Counted from the first letter of the stretch, positions 25,508-34,538 are shown. The stretch: DNA of 64,000 nt from Methylobacterium sp. WSM2598 (GCF_000379105.1 NZ_KB900609.1:7302939-7366938), one strand, 5' to 3'. The notes: a model not told the origin generated them from the letters alone. Program-made: numbers and translations.

Positions 25508-26287
25508 CTACCGCGTGATCTGGTGCGGGGAGATCGGGTCGCTGCTCGGGAAGGTCTCCTCCAGGGCCTCGTCCAGGAGGCGGTCCTGCCGGTTCCGGAG
25601 ATCCTCCCCGGGGACGCGGTTGCCGGGCGCGGCGGCGGCGGCCAGGTCGGCGCGCGACTTGCCCCGGCTGATCCCCTCCGGCCGGTCCGGCCGCCCGCGC
25701 CGGGGGGCACCGCCCGGTCCGCCCCGCAGGATGCCGGACCGCCACATCATTGCGGCCACGGCCGCGGCGGCGAGCCCGAGCGCGAGCGGGCCGAACAGGC
25801 CGCTCGACGGCGCCAGCGGGGGACGCCGCCGCGCTCCCTGCCGCAGGCCGCGCATCTTCGCGCGCGCGAAGGTCCGGGTGACCTCCTGCACCTCCGCGGG
25901 CGAGAGGGTTTCGCGCGCCAGGGGCAGCAGCTCGTGGGTGTGCCGGTAGAGGTGCTGGTCCACCAGGTAGGTCACGTCCTCGAAGGTGCTGAGCCAGCCC
26001 TCGCTGCCGCGGCGGTGGCGGCGGGCCAGCTGATCGAGCTGCCGCATCACCTGCCCGCGCTCCCGCCGCAAGTCGTCGAGCAGCCCGCCGGCCCGGCCAT
26101 GCGCGCCGAGCGCGTCGAACAGGCTCGCCTCGAGGGCCTCCGCGTGGCCCTCCAGCTCGTCCATGAGGTCGGCCAGCAGCCGCTCGCGGCTGCGCACCAC
26201 GCCCGGTCCGTTCAGCGCGTAGGGGATCTCGCGGACGAGCGCGGTGATGTTGGCGTGATCGCGTGCGGTCAGTTGCCAGATGTCCAT
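25508..26287 (-). CDS. Hemerythrin-like (HHE) protein with membrane segment
   Basis: 259 residues. The N-terminal 150 residues look like an HHE cation-binding four-helix domain: DHANITALV, ELEGHAEALEASLF and LVDQHLYRHTHELLPLAR supply His/Glu in hemerythrin-like spacing. A hydrophobic segment (LFGPLALGLAAAAVAAMMW) follows, then a polar tail that ends DRLLDEALEETFPSSDP, a short motif seen in many small alphaproteobacterial stress proteins. It may handle iron, oxygen or NO at the membrane; this is inference. Start MDIWQLTARDH at 26287 chosen over an upstream Met. Confidence 0.7.
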   Translation of the reverse strand: MDIWQLTARDHANITALVREIPYALNGPGVVRSRERLLADLMDELEGHAEALEASLFDALGAHGRAGGLLDDLRRERGQVMRQLDQLARRHRRGSEGWLSTFEDVTYLVDQHLYRHTHELLPLARETLSPAEVQEVTRTFARAKMRGLRQGARRRPPLAPSSGLFGPLALGLAAAAVAAMMWRSGILRGGPGGAPRRGRPDRPEGISRGKSRADLAAAAAPGNRVPGEDLRNRQDRLLDEALEETFPSSDPISPHQITR

Positions 26288-26688
26288 GAGTCGCGCTCCG
26301 TCGATGGCGCCTTCCAAACTCGCGCCGATTCGGGGTGTTCCCGCATCGGCCGGCGGAAGGCCGGCGCACGGCGTGATCGGTCCCTCCCCCCGGAGGTCCT
26401 GGAGCCGAGTTCCTGGAGCCGAGTTCCTGGAGCCGGAGTTCCTGGAGCCGGAGTTCCTGGAGCCGGAATTCCGGGAGCCTGCGGGTGACGTGAACCGTCG
26501 AGGTGCCGAGCGCGGCGCCGCGTTCGGCCCGGGTCACCGGCAGGGCGCCGGTCCCGTCCGCGACCATCGCGGCCGCTCCCAGGCGCCGCGCGCGCGAACG
26601 CCGCGGGTTCGGCCAAACCCCGCCTCTCGGCGTTACCTCCCGCGCAGCCGCACTGGGTGGCTGCCCTCGCGTGTGAGGGAGTGTGAGT
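26288..26688. other. Divergent intergenic region containing a 14/15-bp tandem repeat
   Basis: 401 bases between the HHE gene and the VVVERP-repeat gene. The tandem repeat at 26397-26479 is its main feature. No gene supported. Confidence 0.5.
26397..26479. repeat. 14/15-bp tandem repeat
   Basis: Five units and a partial sixth: two of TCCTGGAGCCGAGT (14 bases), two of TCCTGGAGCCGGAGT (15 bases), one ending GGAAT, then TCCGGGAGCC. Units differ by a single G, so both unit lengths have been amplified. It lies in non-coding DNA about 110-190 bases upstream of the HHE gene start. Confidence 0.9.
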
Positions 26689-27066
26689 ATGAAGACGCTT
26701 GTTCTGACGAGCCTCGGGGCTCTCGCGCTCGGCGCCGGAGCCCTGCTGGGCTCCTCCTCCGCCCGGGCCATGGGAGACGGCTACGACGCGTTCGACGTCC
26801 CCCGGACGGTGGTGACGCGCCGCACCATCGTGGAGAGGCGGGTGATCGCGCCGCCGCCGCGGGTGGTGCGCGAGGTCGTGGTCGAGCGCCCGGTGATCCG
26901 CCCGCGCCCCGTCCTGCGCGAGGTCGTGGTGGAGCGTCCCGTCGTGTACAGGCCGCGGCCCGTCGTCGACGAGGTGGTCGTGGAGCGGTACGGCGCCTAC
27001 GGGCCGCGCCGGTTCGGGCCGGGCCCGGTCGGATTCGGCCCCGCCGACGATCCGGCCGATTGGTAG
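26689..27066 (+). CDS. Exported VVVERP-repeat protein of unknown function
   Basis: 125 residues. Signal peptide MKTLVLTSLGALALGAGALL ending SSARA, then a repeated pattern: REVVVERPVIRPRPVL, REVVVERPVVYRPRPVV, DEVVVERYGAYGPRR, a strongly basic/valine design with Pro-Arg-Pro spacers. This looks like a small envelope protein that could coat an acidic polymer; no family recognised. ATG at 26689 is preceded by GAGGGA; a GTG six bases upstream is an alternative. Followed by a strong hairpin. Confidence 0.75.
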   Translation: MKTLVLTSLGALALGAGALLGSSSARAMGDGYDAFDVPRTVVTRRTIVERRVIAPPPRVVREVVVERPVIRPRPVLREVVVERPVVYRPRPVVDEVVVERYGAYGPRRFGPGPVGFGPADDPADW

Positions 27067-27370
27067 CAGGCCCCGCTCCGGCCGGCTCCTCGGGTGGGAG
27101 CCGGCCGCCGGGTCGCCCCAGCCGGTCGCCCGGACACGTCCGTGCCGGCGGACGGCGCCCGAGCGGCCCCGGCCTCCGGATGGGCCGCCGCCCCGCCGGG
27201 CGCCGCGCGGGTTGCGGCGTCCCACGGTCAAGCTTTCGGGCGGAGCCGTTCCTCCTGTATTCTTCAATACTGAGCGCACGCCCTCATCTTCGGCCCACTT
27301 CCAGCCCTAGAAAGGCCTCAGTCCTCAGTGCAAAACGGCGTCACTCATTAAACGTGTGACGTTTCCTCTC
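27067..27370. other. Intergenic region with terminator and TAXI-gene promoter area
   Basis: 304 bases. A strong hairpin at 27079-27107 terminates the upstream gene. Bases 27240-27350 are AT-rich (including the small palindrome GTATTCTTCAATAC near 27257) and probably contain the promoter of the TAXI gene. Confidence 0.5.
27079..27107 (+). terminator. Hairpin terminator after VVVERP-repeat gene
   Basis: Perfect 11-bp stem: CGGCCGGCTCC (27079-27089) with GGAGCCGGCCG (27097-27107), loop of 7 bases, 12 bases after the stop codon. No T-run. Confidence 0.65.
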
Positions 27371-28561
27371 ATGGGCCGGCAACCCTCCTCGTACAGTCGA
27401 GCTCGGCGCGCGATCGTGTCCGTCGTGGTGGCCGTGGCCGCGCTCATCGCGGCCGTGCCGAGTGGCCGGGCCGAGGCCCCGTCCGGCCGGAAGGGGCGGC
27501 CGGCGGAGAGCTTCGCCGCCCGCAGCGAGCGCGCCAATTCCGGCGTCGTCACGGTCATCTCCGGCACCGTGTCCGGGACCTTCATCCAGATCGCGAACGA
27601 CCTCTCGTTCGTCCTCGACGACGGCGACGCGCTGCGCATCCTCCCGGTCATCGGCAAGGGGGCGGACCAGAACCTTCGCGACATCCTCATGCTCCGGGGG
27701 ATCGACCTCGGGATCGTGCGCTCGGACGGCCTGGAGGCCCTTCGCCGGGATGCGCAACTCGGCGGCGCGGCCAAGTCGCTGACCTACATCGCGCGCCTGT
27801 TCACCGACGAGGCCCACCTCATCGCCGGGCCGGACATCACCAACATCCGTCAGCTCGCCGGCAAGATGGTGAACTTCGACCTTCAGGGCAGCGGCGCCAA
27901 CTATACGGGCCGCCTGATCTTCGAGCTGCTCGGCATTCCGGTGGTGGCGACCAACTACGACCAGCTGACCTCCTACGAGATGCTGAAGAGCGGCGAGATC
28001 GCGGCGACGTTCCAGATGTCCGGCAAGCCCATCCCGGCCGTCGCGAAGCTCGACGCCGCGAACCGGTTCCACCTGCTGGAGGTCCCGTTCGACCAGAAGA
28101 TCGCGGAACTCTACCTCCCGGGCGAGTTCACGCACGAGGATTACCCGAACCTCGTTCCCGGCGGGCCGGTCAAGACGGTCACGGTCAGCTCGATCCTCGC
28201 CGCCTACAACTGGCCGGAGAAGAGCGACCGGTACCAGAAGATCGCGCGGTTCACCGAGGCGTTCTTCTCCAAGATCGCGGCGTTCCAGCAGCCGGCGCGT
28301 CATCCCAAATGGGCCGAGGTCAATCTCGCGGCGGAGATTCCCGGGTGGACGCGGTTCAAGGCGGCCCAGCAATGGCTCGACAGGAACAGGCCGAGCGAGG
28401 CCGCCGGCCCCGACGCCGAGAGCCGGGCCTCGTTCAACAGGTTTCTCGACGCGAGGGGCCGGGCGGACGCCGCCGCGGAGGACCGCGAGGCGCTGTTCCG
28501 CGACTTCGTGCGGTGGCAGCGGCGAGCGCAGGGCGCCAAGGACGAGGGACGTGAGCGATGA
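27371..28561 (+). CDS. TAXI-family solute-binding protein
   Basis: Periplasmic binding protein of the TAXI (TRAP-associated extracytoplasmic immunogenic) family, about 396 residues. Signal peptide ends near SGRAEA; then VVTVISGTVSGTFIQIANDL, GADQNLRDILMLRGIDLGIV and IRQLAGKMVNFDLQGSGANY, which correspond to TAXI motifs. No TRAP membrane subunits adjoin; instead the next gene overlaps by four bases (ATGA) and encodes a membrane protein with a Sel1-like region. The pair may be a sensor rather than a transporter. GTG 27356 is an alternative start; neither has a good ribosome binding site. Confidence 0.85.
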   Translation: MGRQPSSYSRARRAIVSVVVAVAALIAAVPSGRAEAPSGRKGRPAESFAARSERANSGVVTVISGTVSGTFIQIANDLSFVLDDGDALRILPVIGKGADQNLRDILMLRGIDLGIVRSDGLEALRRDAQLGGAAKSLTYIARLFTDEAHLIAGPDITNIRQLAGKMVNFDLQGSGANYTGRLIFELLGIPVVATNYDQLTSYEMLKSGEIAATFQMSGKPIPAVAKLDAANRFHLLEVPFDQKIAELYLPGEFTHEDYPNLVPGGPVKTVTVSSILAAYNWPEKSDRYQKIARFTEAFFSKIAAFQQPARHPKWAEVNLAAEIPGWTRFKAAQQWLDRNRPSEAAGPDAESRASFNRFLDARGRADAAAEDREALFRDFVRWQRRAQGAKDEGRER

Positions 28562-29472
28562 GTGCGGTGCCGAGATCCGATCCCGCGGTGCTCAGGCTGA
28601 TCGAGGGCGACGAGGCCGCCCCCGATGCCGAGGATCCGGCGGGCGAGTTCTGCCACCCTCTTCCCCGCCTGACCGAGGCCGGTCACGGCGCGGGGCCGCG
28701 CCGCGGCGTCCGCCGGAGCCTCGCCGTGGCGGCCGGCGTGCTCGTCCTCGCCCTCCTCTCGGTCGGGTCCGTCACCGCGCTGATCGCGGTGCGCGGCGGC
28801 CTGCCGGTGCGGGGCGAGCCGTCGAGCGGGCCGGACGCCCCCGCGCCGCGCGCGCATCGCGGCGCGCCGACGCCCTCGGCCCCGCCCGCCCCGGACCTGC
28901 GCGCGGCGGTGGAGGTCCTGCGCGACGAGTTGCGGCGCACGGGGGGCGAGCCGAGCCAAGCGGCATCCCCGCCCGCTTCGGCCGCCGTGACCGTCCCGAC
29001 CGTCGCGACCGTCGCGGCCATCCCCCCGGCGGTGCCGGCCGTCGCGGCCGATCCCGCCCGCGCCGCGTCGGAGGCGCGGGGCCCGGTCGTCGAGGTCGCC
29101 TCCGCGGACATCGTCCCCGCCGCGCTCATCCCCGCCGCGGCCCCGGTCCCGCCCAGGGCCGCCGGCGGCGAGTTGACCCCGCAGGGCGCGGCGCTGCTGG
29201 CGCGGGCCCGCGGCGCGGTCAAGCTGGGGGACATCGCCGCGGCGCGCCGGCTCCTGGAACACGCGGCGGCGGACAACCACCCGCTCGTCCTCGAGGCGCT
29301 GGCCGAGACCTACGACCCGTCCCGGCTGTCCGCGTGGCGGGTCAAGGGCGTCAAGGCCGACGTGGCGCGGGCCCTGACCCTGTACCGGAGCGCCGCCAGC
29401 GCCGGCTCCGCGAGCGCGGCCGCGCGGCTGACGAGCCTCGAACGGGCCGATGGCGGGGCGGCCCAGCGCTGA
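28558..29472 (+). CDS. Membrane-anchored protein with Sel1-like region, coupled to TAXI gene
   Basis: 304 residues. Cytoplasmic N-terminus (about 50), one transmembrane helix (SLAVAAGVLVLALLSVGSVT), a long Ala/Pro/Val-rich linker (about 80-210), and a C-terminal helical region LTPQGAALLARARGAVKLGD, AARRLLEHAAADNHPLVLEA, VARALTLYRSAASAGSASAA that fits one or two Sel1/TPR-like repeats. Start overlaps the TAXI stop. The same organisation, an exported binding protein plus a Sel1-like membrane partner, occurs in rhizobiales; role unknown. Confidence 0.75.
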   Translation: MSAVPRSDPAVLRLIEGDEAAPDAEDPAGEFCHPLPRLTEAGHGAGPRRGVRRSLAVAAGVLVLALLSVGSVTALIAVRGGLPVRGEPSSGPDAPAPRAHRGAPTPSAPPAPDLRAAVEVLRDELRRTGGEPSQAASPPASAAVTVPTVATVAAIPPAVPAVAADPARAASEARGPVVEVASADIVPAALIPAAAPVPPRAAGGELTPQGAALLARARGAVKLGDIAAARRLLEHAAADNHPLVLEALAETYDPSRLSAWRVKGVKADVARALTLYRSAASAGSASAAARLTSLERADGGAAQR

Positions 29473-30250
29473 TCCGGTGGACGGCCCGCCAGGGTGCCGG
29501 CCGGCTCCTCCCGGAGGAACCCGCCTGTCCGGCGAGCCCGCCGGGCCGCGAAGTCCCGGCCCGCCGATGGAATGACCGGGGCGGCCGCGCCCCGGCCGCG
29601 TCGCCCCGCTCGCATGCGCGGGCCTCCGCGCCCATTCCGGTCGCCGCACCTGTCAGGAGGCACGGGGGTTCGCCGGTCGCGAACCCGCGCCGTCCGGTGG
29701 ATGGGCCGGCGCGGTCTCGCCGCGCCTCGACCCGGGCGGGGACGCCCTCCTGCGATGGAAGGCGCCGGACTCCGCCCGCGCTGCGGCGCGTCGGCGCGGC
29801 GGCCTGAGGCCTGCCGGGGCAGGGCCCGCATCGCCTGCGCCATCGCACAGGTTCGCCCGCGGGAAGCACCGCCGGACCTCCCGGGCCGCCATCCGTCCCG
29901 GCCCAGCCCGGGACCCGCGGACCGCTGCGGACGCCGATCCCTCGCGCCCGTCACGGGCGCCTGGACGCTCCTGACGGACCCTGGCGCTCGGCACCGGACG
30001 CGGAGAGTTGCGGCGGCCCGGCCCGCGGTGCTCGGGCGGCCGCGAGGGTGTTCGGCTCTTCCCCGCCTCGGTGTCTCGGCCTCCGCTGTGCGCGCCGAGC
30101 GACGCCCGCCGCGGGAGCGTCGGCGTCATCGCCCGGAGAGGGATCCCGCGGGCGAGGAGGGGCGGACCCGCGAAGGGCACCCCCCTTGCCGCCCAGGCGG
30201 CGCAACCCCATCTCCTGACCATCCGGTTGGATGGTCAGGAGATGGCGCAC
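29473..30250. other. Long intergenic region ending in regulatory hairpin
   Basis: 778 bases with no supported gene; open frames on both strands are Arg/Pro/Gly-rich and lack any recognisable domain. The last 43 bases contain the perfect inverted repeat before the ribbon-helix-helix gene. Confidence 0.5.
30208..30245 (+). promoter_or_regulatory. Perfect 17-bp hairpin covering the RBS of the RHH regulator gene
   Basis: CCATCTCCTGACCATCC (30208-30224) and its exact complement (30229-30245) are separated by GGTT. The right arm holds AGGAG (30237-30241), the ribosome binding site nine bases before ATG 30251, and also a closer ATG at 30242. In RNA the site would be fully paired; in DNA it is a palindrome suited to a dimeric regulator such as the RHH protein encoded next. 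Confidence 0.85.
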
Positions 30251-30670
30251 ATGACGGGCAACCTGCACGACCCGCGGACCAGGACGCCCGACAGCGAGAA
30301 GATCACGGTCAATCTCGGCTTCGTGGATCTCGGGCGCGTCGACCTGATGGTGCGCGACGGCTTCTACGCCAACCGCGCCGACTTCATCCGCACGGCGGTG
30401 CGCAACCAGCTCGACCGGCAGGAGGAGGCGATCCGCACCTCCGTGGCGCGCAGGCAGCTCAGCCTGGGCCTGGCGCACTTCTCCCGGCGGGACCTGGAGG
30501 CGGCGCGGGACAGCGGGCGCCCCCTCCACATCCAGGTTCTCGGCCTCGCCAGCATCGCCGACGACGTCACGCCCGACCTCGCCCGCGCGGCCATCGCCTC
30601 GGTCCAGGTGCTCGGCGCCTTCCACGCGAGCGCCGCCGTCAAGGCCGCACTCGCCGACCGGACCACCTGA
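30251..30670 (+). CDS. CopG/ribbon-helix-helix transcriptional regulator, PHB depolymerase-linked
   Basis: 139 residues. N-terminal ribbon-helix-helix domain: KITVNLGFVDLGRVDLMVRD, then GFYANRADFIRTAVRNQLDR, the typical helix A–turn–helix B. The C-terminal half (LSLGLAHFSRRDLEAARDSG, LHIQVLGLASIADDVTPDLA) is a conserved companion domain in RHH regulators next to PHB depolymerases. The downstream depolymerase gene starts 58 bases later and is likely controlled by it. Start 30251 fits the AGGAG spacing; ATG 30242 would place the start too close. Confidence 0.82.
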   Translation: MTGNLHDPRTRTPDSEKITVNLGFVDLGRVDLMVRDGFYANRADFIRTAVRNQLDRQEEAIRTSVARRQLSLGLAHFSRRDLEAARDSGRPLHIQVLGLASIADDVTPDLARAAIASVQVLGAFHASAAVKAALADRTT

Positions 30671-30728
30671 CCGCCCCCCGCCACCAGCCCGGCGCTCCCG
30701 CCCGCTCCGGGCATCGAAGGACCATGAC

Positions 30729-32033
30729 ATGACCCAATTCAGCACGATCGACATGGCCGAGGTGACCCGCCTCACCCGGGCCGGCAAGCTCGCGGAGGCC
30801 GTGGCGATGCTCCAGGGCCGGTCGGTGCCGCGCACCGCGAACGACGCCCCGGCGCAGGGGCCGGGGCGGCCGGCCTGGAGCAGCGAGCGCCCATCCCCGA
30901 CCTCGTCCCCGACCTCTTCCCGCACCTCGTCCCGGACCCTTTGGCCGACCATCGACATGGTGCCTCCGGCGGGACCGGAGGGGGCCTGGACGGCCCCGCG
31001 CGAGGCCGAGGAGCGCAATGCCGACGCGCCCGCGGGCGGCGACCGGCCGGCGCGCTTTCCGGACCTGTCCGAGGCGATGCGGGCGGTTCGCGATCGGCTC
31101 GGCCAGCCCGGCGCCTTCGGCCCGGCAGAGGGGCTCGGGGCCGTCCGTCCACGCGCGGTCCCGGTGCCGGAGGGCGCCCGGTTCGAGGAGCGCAGCTTCG
31201 CGAACGCGGCGGGCAGCCGGACCTACAAGGTCTTCGTCCCGAGCGGCTATTCCGGTCAGCCGCTCCCCGTGGTGGTGATGCTGCACGGCTGCACGCAGAA
31301 CCCGGATGATTTCGCCCTCGGCACGCGGATGAACGACCTCGCCGAGGAACACACCTTCCTGGTCGCCTACCCGCGCCAGCCCCAATCCGCGAACATGCAG
31401 AAGTGCTGGAACTGGTTCAACGCCGCCGATCAGGCGCGCGACGGCGGGGAGCCCGCCCTGATCGCCGGCATCGCGACCGCCGTCGTGGAGGAGTTCTCGG
31501 CCGATCCGTCCCGGGTCTACGTGGCCGGCCTGTCCGCGGGCGGCGCGGCCGCGGCGATCATGGCGGCGACCTATCCGGATCTGTTCGCCGCCGTGGGCGT
31601 GCATTCGGGGCTGGCCTGCGGCGCCGCCCGGGACATGCCGTCGGCCTTCGCCGCCATGAACGGAGGGGCGGCGGTCCAGCCGAGGCGGGGCGGGCCGGCC
31701 GTGCCGACCATCGTCTTCCACGGCGACGGCGACCGGACGGTCAATCCCGTCAACGGGGATCAGGTCATCGCGCAGGCCAAGCCCGCCGGGACGCTGGTCG
31801 CGGCCGTGACCCGCGGCGAGTCCCCGGGTGGGATCGCCTACACGCGCACGGTCCACGCCGACGAGACCGGGCGGGCGGTCCTGGAGCAGTGGCTGCTGCA
31901 CGGCGCCGGCCATGCCTGGTCGGGCGGCAGCGCGGACGGCTCCTACACCGATCCGCGCGGCCCCGATGCCAGCCGGGAGCTGATGCGCTTCTTCCTGGCA
32001 CACGCGCGCGCGCCGAGCCCATCCCGGCACTGA
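30729..32033 (+). CDS. Esterase PHB depolymerase (extracellular-type catalytic domain)
   Basis: 434 residues. The N-terminal 60-70 residues (FSTIDMAEVTRLTRAGKLAE) are a helical segment often found on these proteins, then a Ser/Thr/Pro linker (about 55-80) and an alpha/beta-hydrolase domain from about 150: VVMLHGCTQNPDDFALGTRM, lipase box GLSAGG (Ser269), FHGDGDRTVNP (Asp region) and GAGHAWSGG (His). No signal peptide is seen, so it may act on intracellular PHB or be exported another way. Ends at a hairpin. It hydrolyses polyhydroxybutyrate or related esters. Confidence 0.88.
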   Translation: MTQFSTIDMAEVTRLTRAGKLAEAVAMLQGRSVPRTANDAPAQGPGRPAWSSERPSPTSSPTSSRTSSRTLWPTIDMVPPAGPEGAWTAPREAEERNADAPAGGDRPARFPDLSEAMRAVRDRLGQPGAFGPAEGLGAVRPRAVPVPEGARFEERSFANAAGSRTYKVFVPSGYSGQPLPVVVMLHGCTQNPDDFALGTRMNDLAEEHTFLVAYPRQPQSANMQKCWNWFNAADQARDGGEPALIAGIATAVVEEFSADPSRVYVAGLSAGGAAAAIMAATYPDLFAAVGVHSGLACGAARDMPSAFAAMNGGAAVQPRRGGPAVPTIVFHGDGDRTVNPVNGDQVIAQAKPAGTLVAAVTRGESPGGIAYTRTVHADETGRAVLEQWLLHGAGHAWSGGSADGSYTDPRGPDASRELMRFFLAHARAPSPSRH

Positions 32034-32558
32034 GCGCGACGGGACCGAGAGCCGATGCCCGGACCGCCCGCGTGCCGCGGGGGCGGTGCCGGGCGCCCCC
32101 CGCGTGCCGCCCCGGGAGGCCCATCCCGGCGCGGGCACGGGATCCGTCGCGGCGGCACGCTCCGGCTTGCGGGGCTTCCCGCCGGCGCGACGGGCGCCGC
32201 GAGGTCCGTCGACGCGGCCGGCCTGGTTCGGAGATGGGCGGCGCGCCGCGGCCGGGAGAGGGACGGACCCGTCCAAAGATCCGACTCCCCACGCTCGGAT
32301 TTCCGAACATGGGCAGATTTTCGGCCTAAACCGCCCGACGGAACACGGATATGCAGCTCAAGCTGCGCAATTGAGGGCGGATCCGGCCAAGCGTTTATTG
32401 TGACGGATTGCCCTAAATTGACTTGTGATACATCCTCTTCTCTGATTTTCTGGTCGCAATCGAGCGCTTGAGCCGCGGCTCAAGCTGTGCCGACGCGCGC
32501 GCACCCGGGCTGTCCTTGGCGGGCGGGAGCATCGGCACGGAATCAGGGAGGTGCGTCG
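32034..32558. other. Intergenic region before the aconitase gene
   Basis: 525 bases. A terminator hairpin stands at 32057-32094. Bases 32310-32460 are AT-rich (GCGTTTATTGTGACGG, CCCTAAATTGACTTGTGATA) and contain a small palindrome GCAGCTCAAGCTGC near 32352; this is the probable promoter zone of the aconitase gene. No gene seen. Confidence 0.5.
32057..32094 (+). terminator. Hairpin terminator after PHB depolymerase gene
   Basis: GCCCGGACCGCCC (32057-32069) pairs with GGGCGGTGCCGGGC (32081-32094) with one bulged base; loop of 11 bases; 24 bases after the stop. Confidence 0.5.
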
Positions 32559-34538
32559 ATGCCACTGAACCTCACGCAGAAGCTCGTCCGCTCGCACCTC
32601 GTCGAGGGCACCCCGGAGCCGGGGCAGGAGATCGCCCTCAGGATCGACCAGGCGCTGCTGCAGGACGTCCTCGGCAGCCTCGTCATGCTCGAACTGGAGG
32701 CGATGGGCGTCGAGCGGGTCAAGGTCGAGCTCGCCGCGCAGTACGTCGATCACAACCTCGTCCAGAACGATCACCTCAACGCCGACGAGCACCTGTTCCT
32801 GCGCTCCGCCTGCCGCCGCTTCGGCGTCTGGTACAGCCGGCCGGGCAACGGCATCAGCCATCCCGTCCACATGCAGCATTTCGGCAAGCCCGGGCGCACG
32901 CTGGTGGGCTCCGACAGCCACACGCCCGCGGCCGGCTCCCTCGGCATGCTGGCCTTCGGGGCGGGCGGGGTCGAGGTCGCGCTCGCCATGGCGGGCGAGC
33001 CGCTTCACCTGCGCATGCCGCAGATCTGGGGCGTGCGCCTCGCCGGGACCCTGCCGGATTTCGTGAGCGCCAAGGACGTGATCCTGGAGATGCTGCGCCG
33101 CCACGGCGTCGAGGGCGGGTTCGGCCGCATCGTCGAGTATTACGGGCCGGGCCTCGACGGGCTCTCGGCCATGGACCGGCACGTCATCGCCAACATGGGC
33201 GCCGAACTCGGCGCCACCACGAGCGTGTTCCCCTCCGACGAGGCGACGCGCGGCTTCCTGCGCAGCCAGGGGCGCGAGGCGGACTGGATCCCGCTCGCCG
33301 CCGACGAGGGCGCGGCCTACGACCTGCACGAGGAGATCGACCTCTCCGCCCTCGAGCCGCTGATCGCCAAGCCCTCCAGCCCCGGCAACGTCGTGCCGGT
33401 GCGCGAGGTGGCGGGCGAGGAGATCTACCAAGCCTACATCGGCTCCTCGGCCAATCCGGGCTACCGGGACTTCGCGGTCGCGGCCGCGATGGTGAGGGGG
33501 CGCCAGGTCCACGACCGCGTTTCCTTCGACGTCAATCCGAGTTCGCGGCAGGTGCTGGAGACGCTGATCGCGACCGGCGAACTCGCCGACCTCGTCCGGG
33601 CGGGGGGGCGCGTGCACCAGGCCGGCTGCAACGGCTGCATCGGCATGGGGCAGGCGCCGGCCTCGGGGCGCAACTCGCTGCGCACGGTGCCGCGCAACTT
33701 CCCCGGCCGATCCGGCACGCGCGAGGACAGCGTGTACCTGTGCAGCCCGGAGACCGCCGCGGCCTCCGCGCTGACCGGCGTCATCACCGACCCGCGCGGC
33801 CTCGGCCTCCCCTGCCCGCGGATCGCGCCGCCCGACACCTATCCGGCCACGCTCGCGATGCTCGTGCCCCCGCTCGACGCCGAGGCGGCGCGCGCGGTGC
33901 GGCTGGAGAAGACCCCGAACATCACCACCCTGCCCGAACTCGGCCGGCTGTCGGACAGCATCCGCGTGCCGGTGCTGCTCAAGGTCGGGGATGACATCTC
34001 GACCGATGACATCATGCCGGCGGGCGCGCGCGTGATGCCCTACTGGTCGAACATCCCGAAGACGAGCGAGTTCACCTTCGGGCCGATCGACGCGACCTAT
34101 CCGGACCGCGCGCGGCAGGCCGGCCGGGAGCGGGCGGGCCACGCCATCGTGGCCGGCTCGAATTACGGCCAGGGGTCGAGCCGGGAGAACGCCGCGCTCG
34201 CGCCGCGCTATCTCGGGCTGGAGACCGTGCTGGCCAAGAGCTTCGCGCGCATCCACTGGCAGAACCTGGTGAATTTCGGCGTGCTGCCGCTCACCTTCGC
34301 GGACCCGGCGGATTACGAGGGCCTCGCATGCGGCGACCTGATCGAGATCGACGGGATCGCCGCCGCGCTGCAGGCGGGCCACGAGATCGTCGCCCGCGTC
34401 GGCGGGAGGCGGATCACCCTGCGCCACGACCTCTCGCCGCGCCAGATCGCGCTGCTGCTCGGGGGCGGGGTCATCAACTGGCTGCGCGAGCGGCTGGCGG
34501 CCCGGGGCGACGGGGGATCCGCGCAGCACGTCGCCTGA
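32559..34538 (+). CDS. Aconitate hydratase-family protein
   Basis: 659 residues, the size of the shorter putative-aconitase subgroup rather than the 890-residue AcnA. Domains 1-3 (about 1-440: YVDHNLVQNDHLNADEHLFL, TLVGSDSHTPAAGSLGMLAF, HQAGCNGCIGMGQAP) and swivel domain 4 (about 470-655: ISTDDIMPAGARVMPYWSNI, GSNYGQGSSRENAALAPRYL). The usual GSCTN cluster Cys reads GSSAN (near residue 302); the CNGC pair is kept, and a further Cys is in VYLCSPETAA. It isomerises a tricarboxylate; given the neighbouring CoA-transferase/lyase remnant and MFS gene, a citramalate- or itaconate-like substrate is possible. GGGAGG precedes the start. Confidence 0.85.
   Translation: MPLNLTQKLVRSHLVEGTPEPGQEIALRIDQALLQDVLGSLVMLELEAMGVERVKVELAAQYVDHNLVQNDHLNADEHLFLRSACRRFGVWYSRPGNGISHPVHMQHFGKPGRTLVGSDSHTPAAGSLGMLAFGAGGVEVALAMAGEPLHLRMPQIWGVRLAGTLPDFVSAKDVILEMLRRHGVEGGFGRIVEYYGPGLDGLSAMDRHVIANMGAELGATTSVFPSDEATRGFLRSQGREADWIPLAADEGAAYDLHEEIDLSALEPLIAKPSSPGNVVPVREVAGEEIYQAYIGSSANPGYRDFAVAAAMVRGRQVHDRVSFDVNPSSRQVLETLIATGELADLVRAGGRVHQAGCNGCIGMGQAPASGRNSLRTVPRNFPGRSGTREDSVYLCSPETAAASALTGVITDPRGLGLPCPRIAPPDTYPATLAMLVPPLDAEAARAVRLEKTPNITTLPELGRLSDSIRVPVLLKVGDDISTDDIMPAGARVMPYWSNIPKTSEFTFGPIDATYPDRARQAGRERAGHAIVAGSNYGQGSSRENAALAPRYLGLETVLAKSFARIHWQNLVNFGVLPLTFADPADYEGLACGDLIEIDGIAAALQAGHEIVARVGGRRITLRHDLSPRQIALLLGGGVINWLRERLAARGDGGSAQHVA

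Noticed and set aside
30208..30245. Simple transcription terminator
   Set aside because: No gene ends upstream within 700 bases, and the right arm contains the ribosome binding site of the next gene; a regulatory site is the better reading.
32403..32440. Sigma-70-like promoter with TTGACT before the aconitase gene
   Set aside because: A TTGACT is present but no convincing -10 at the right distance; only an AT-rich promoter zone can be supported.
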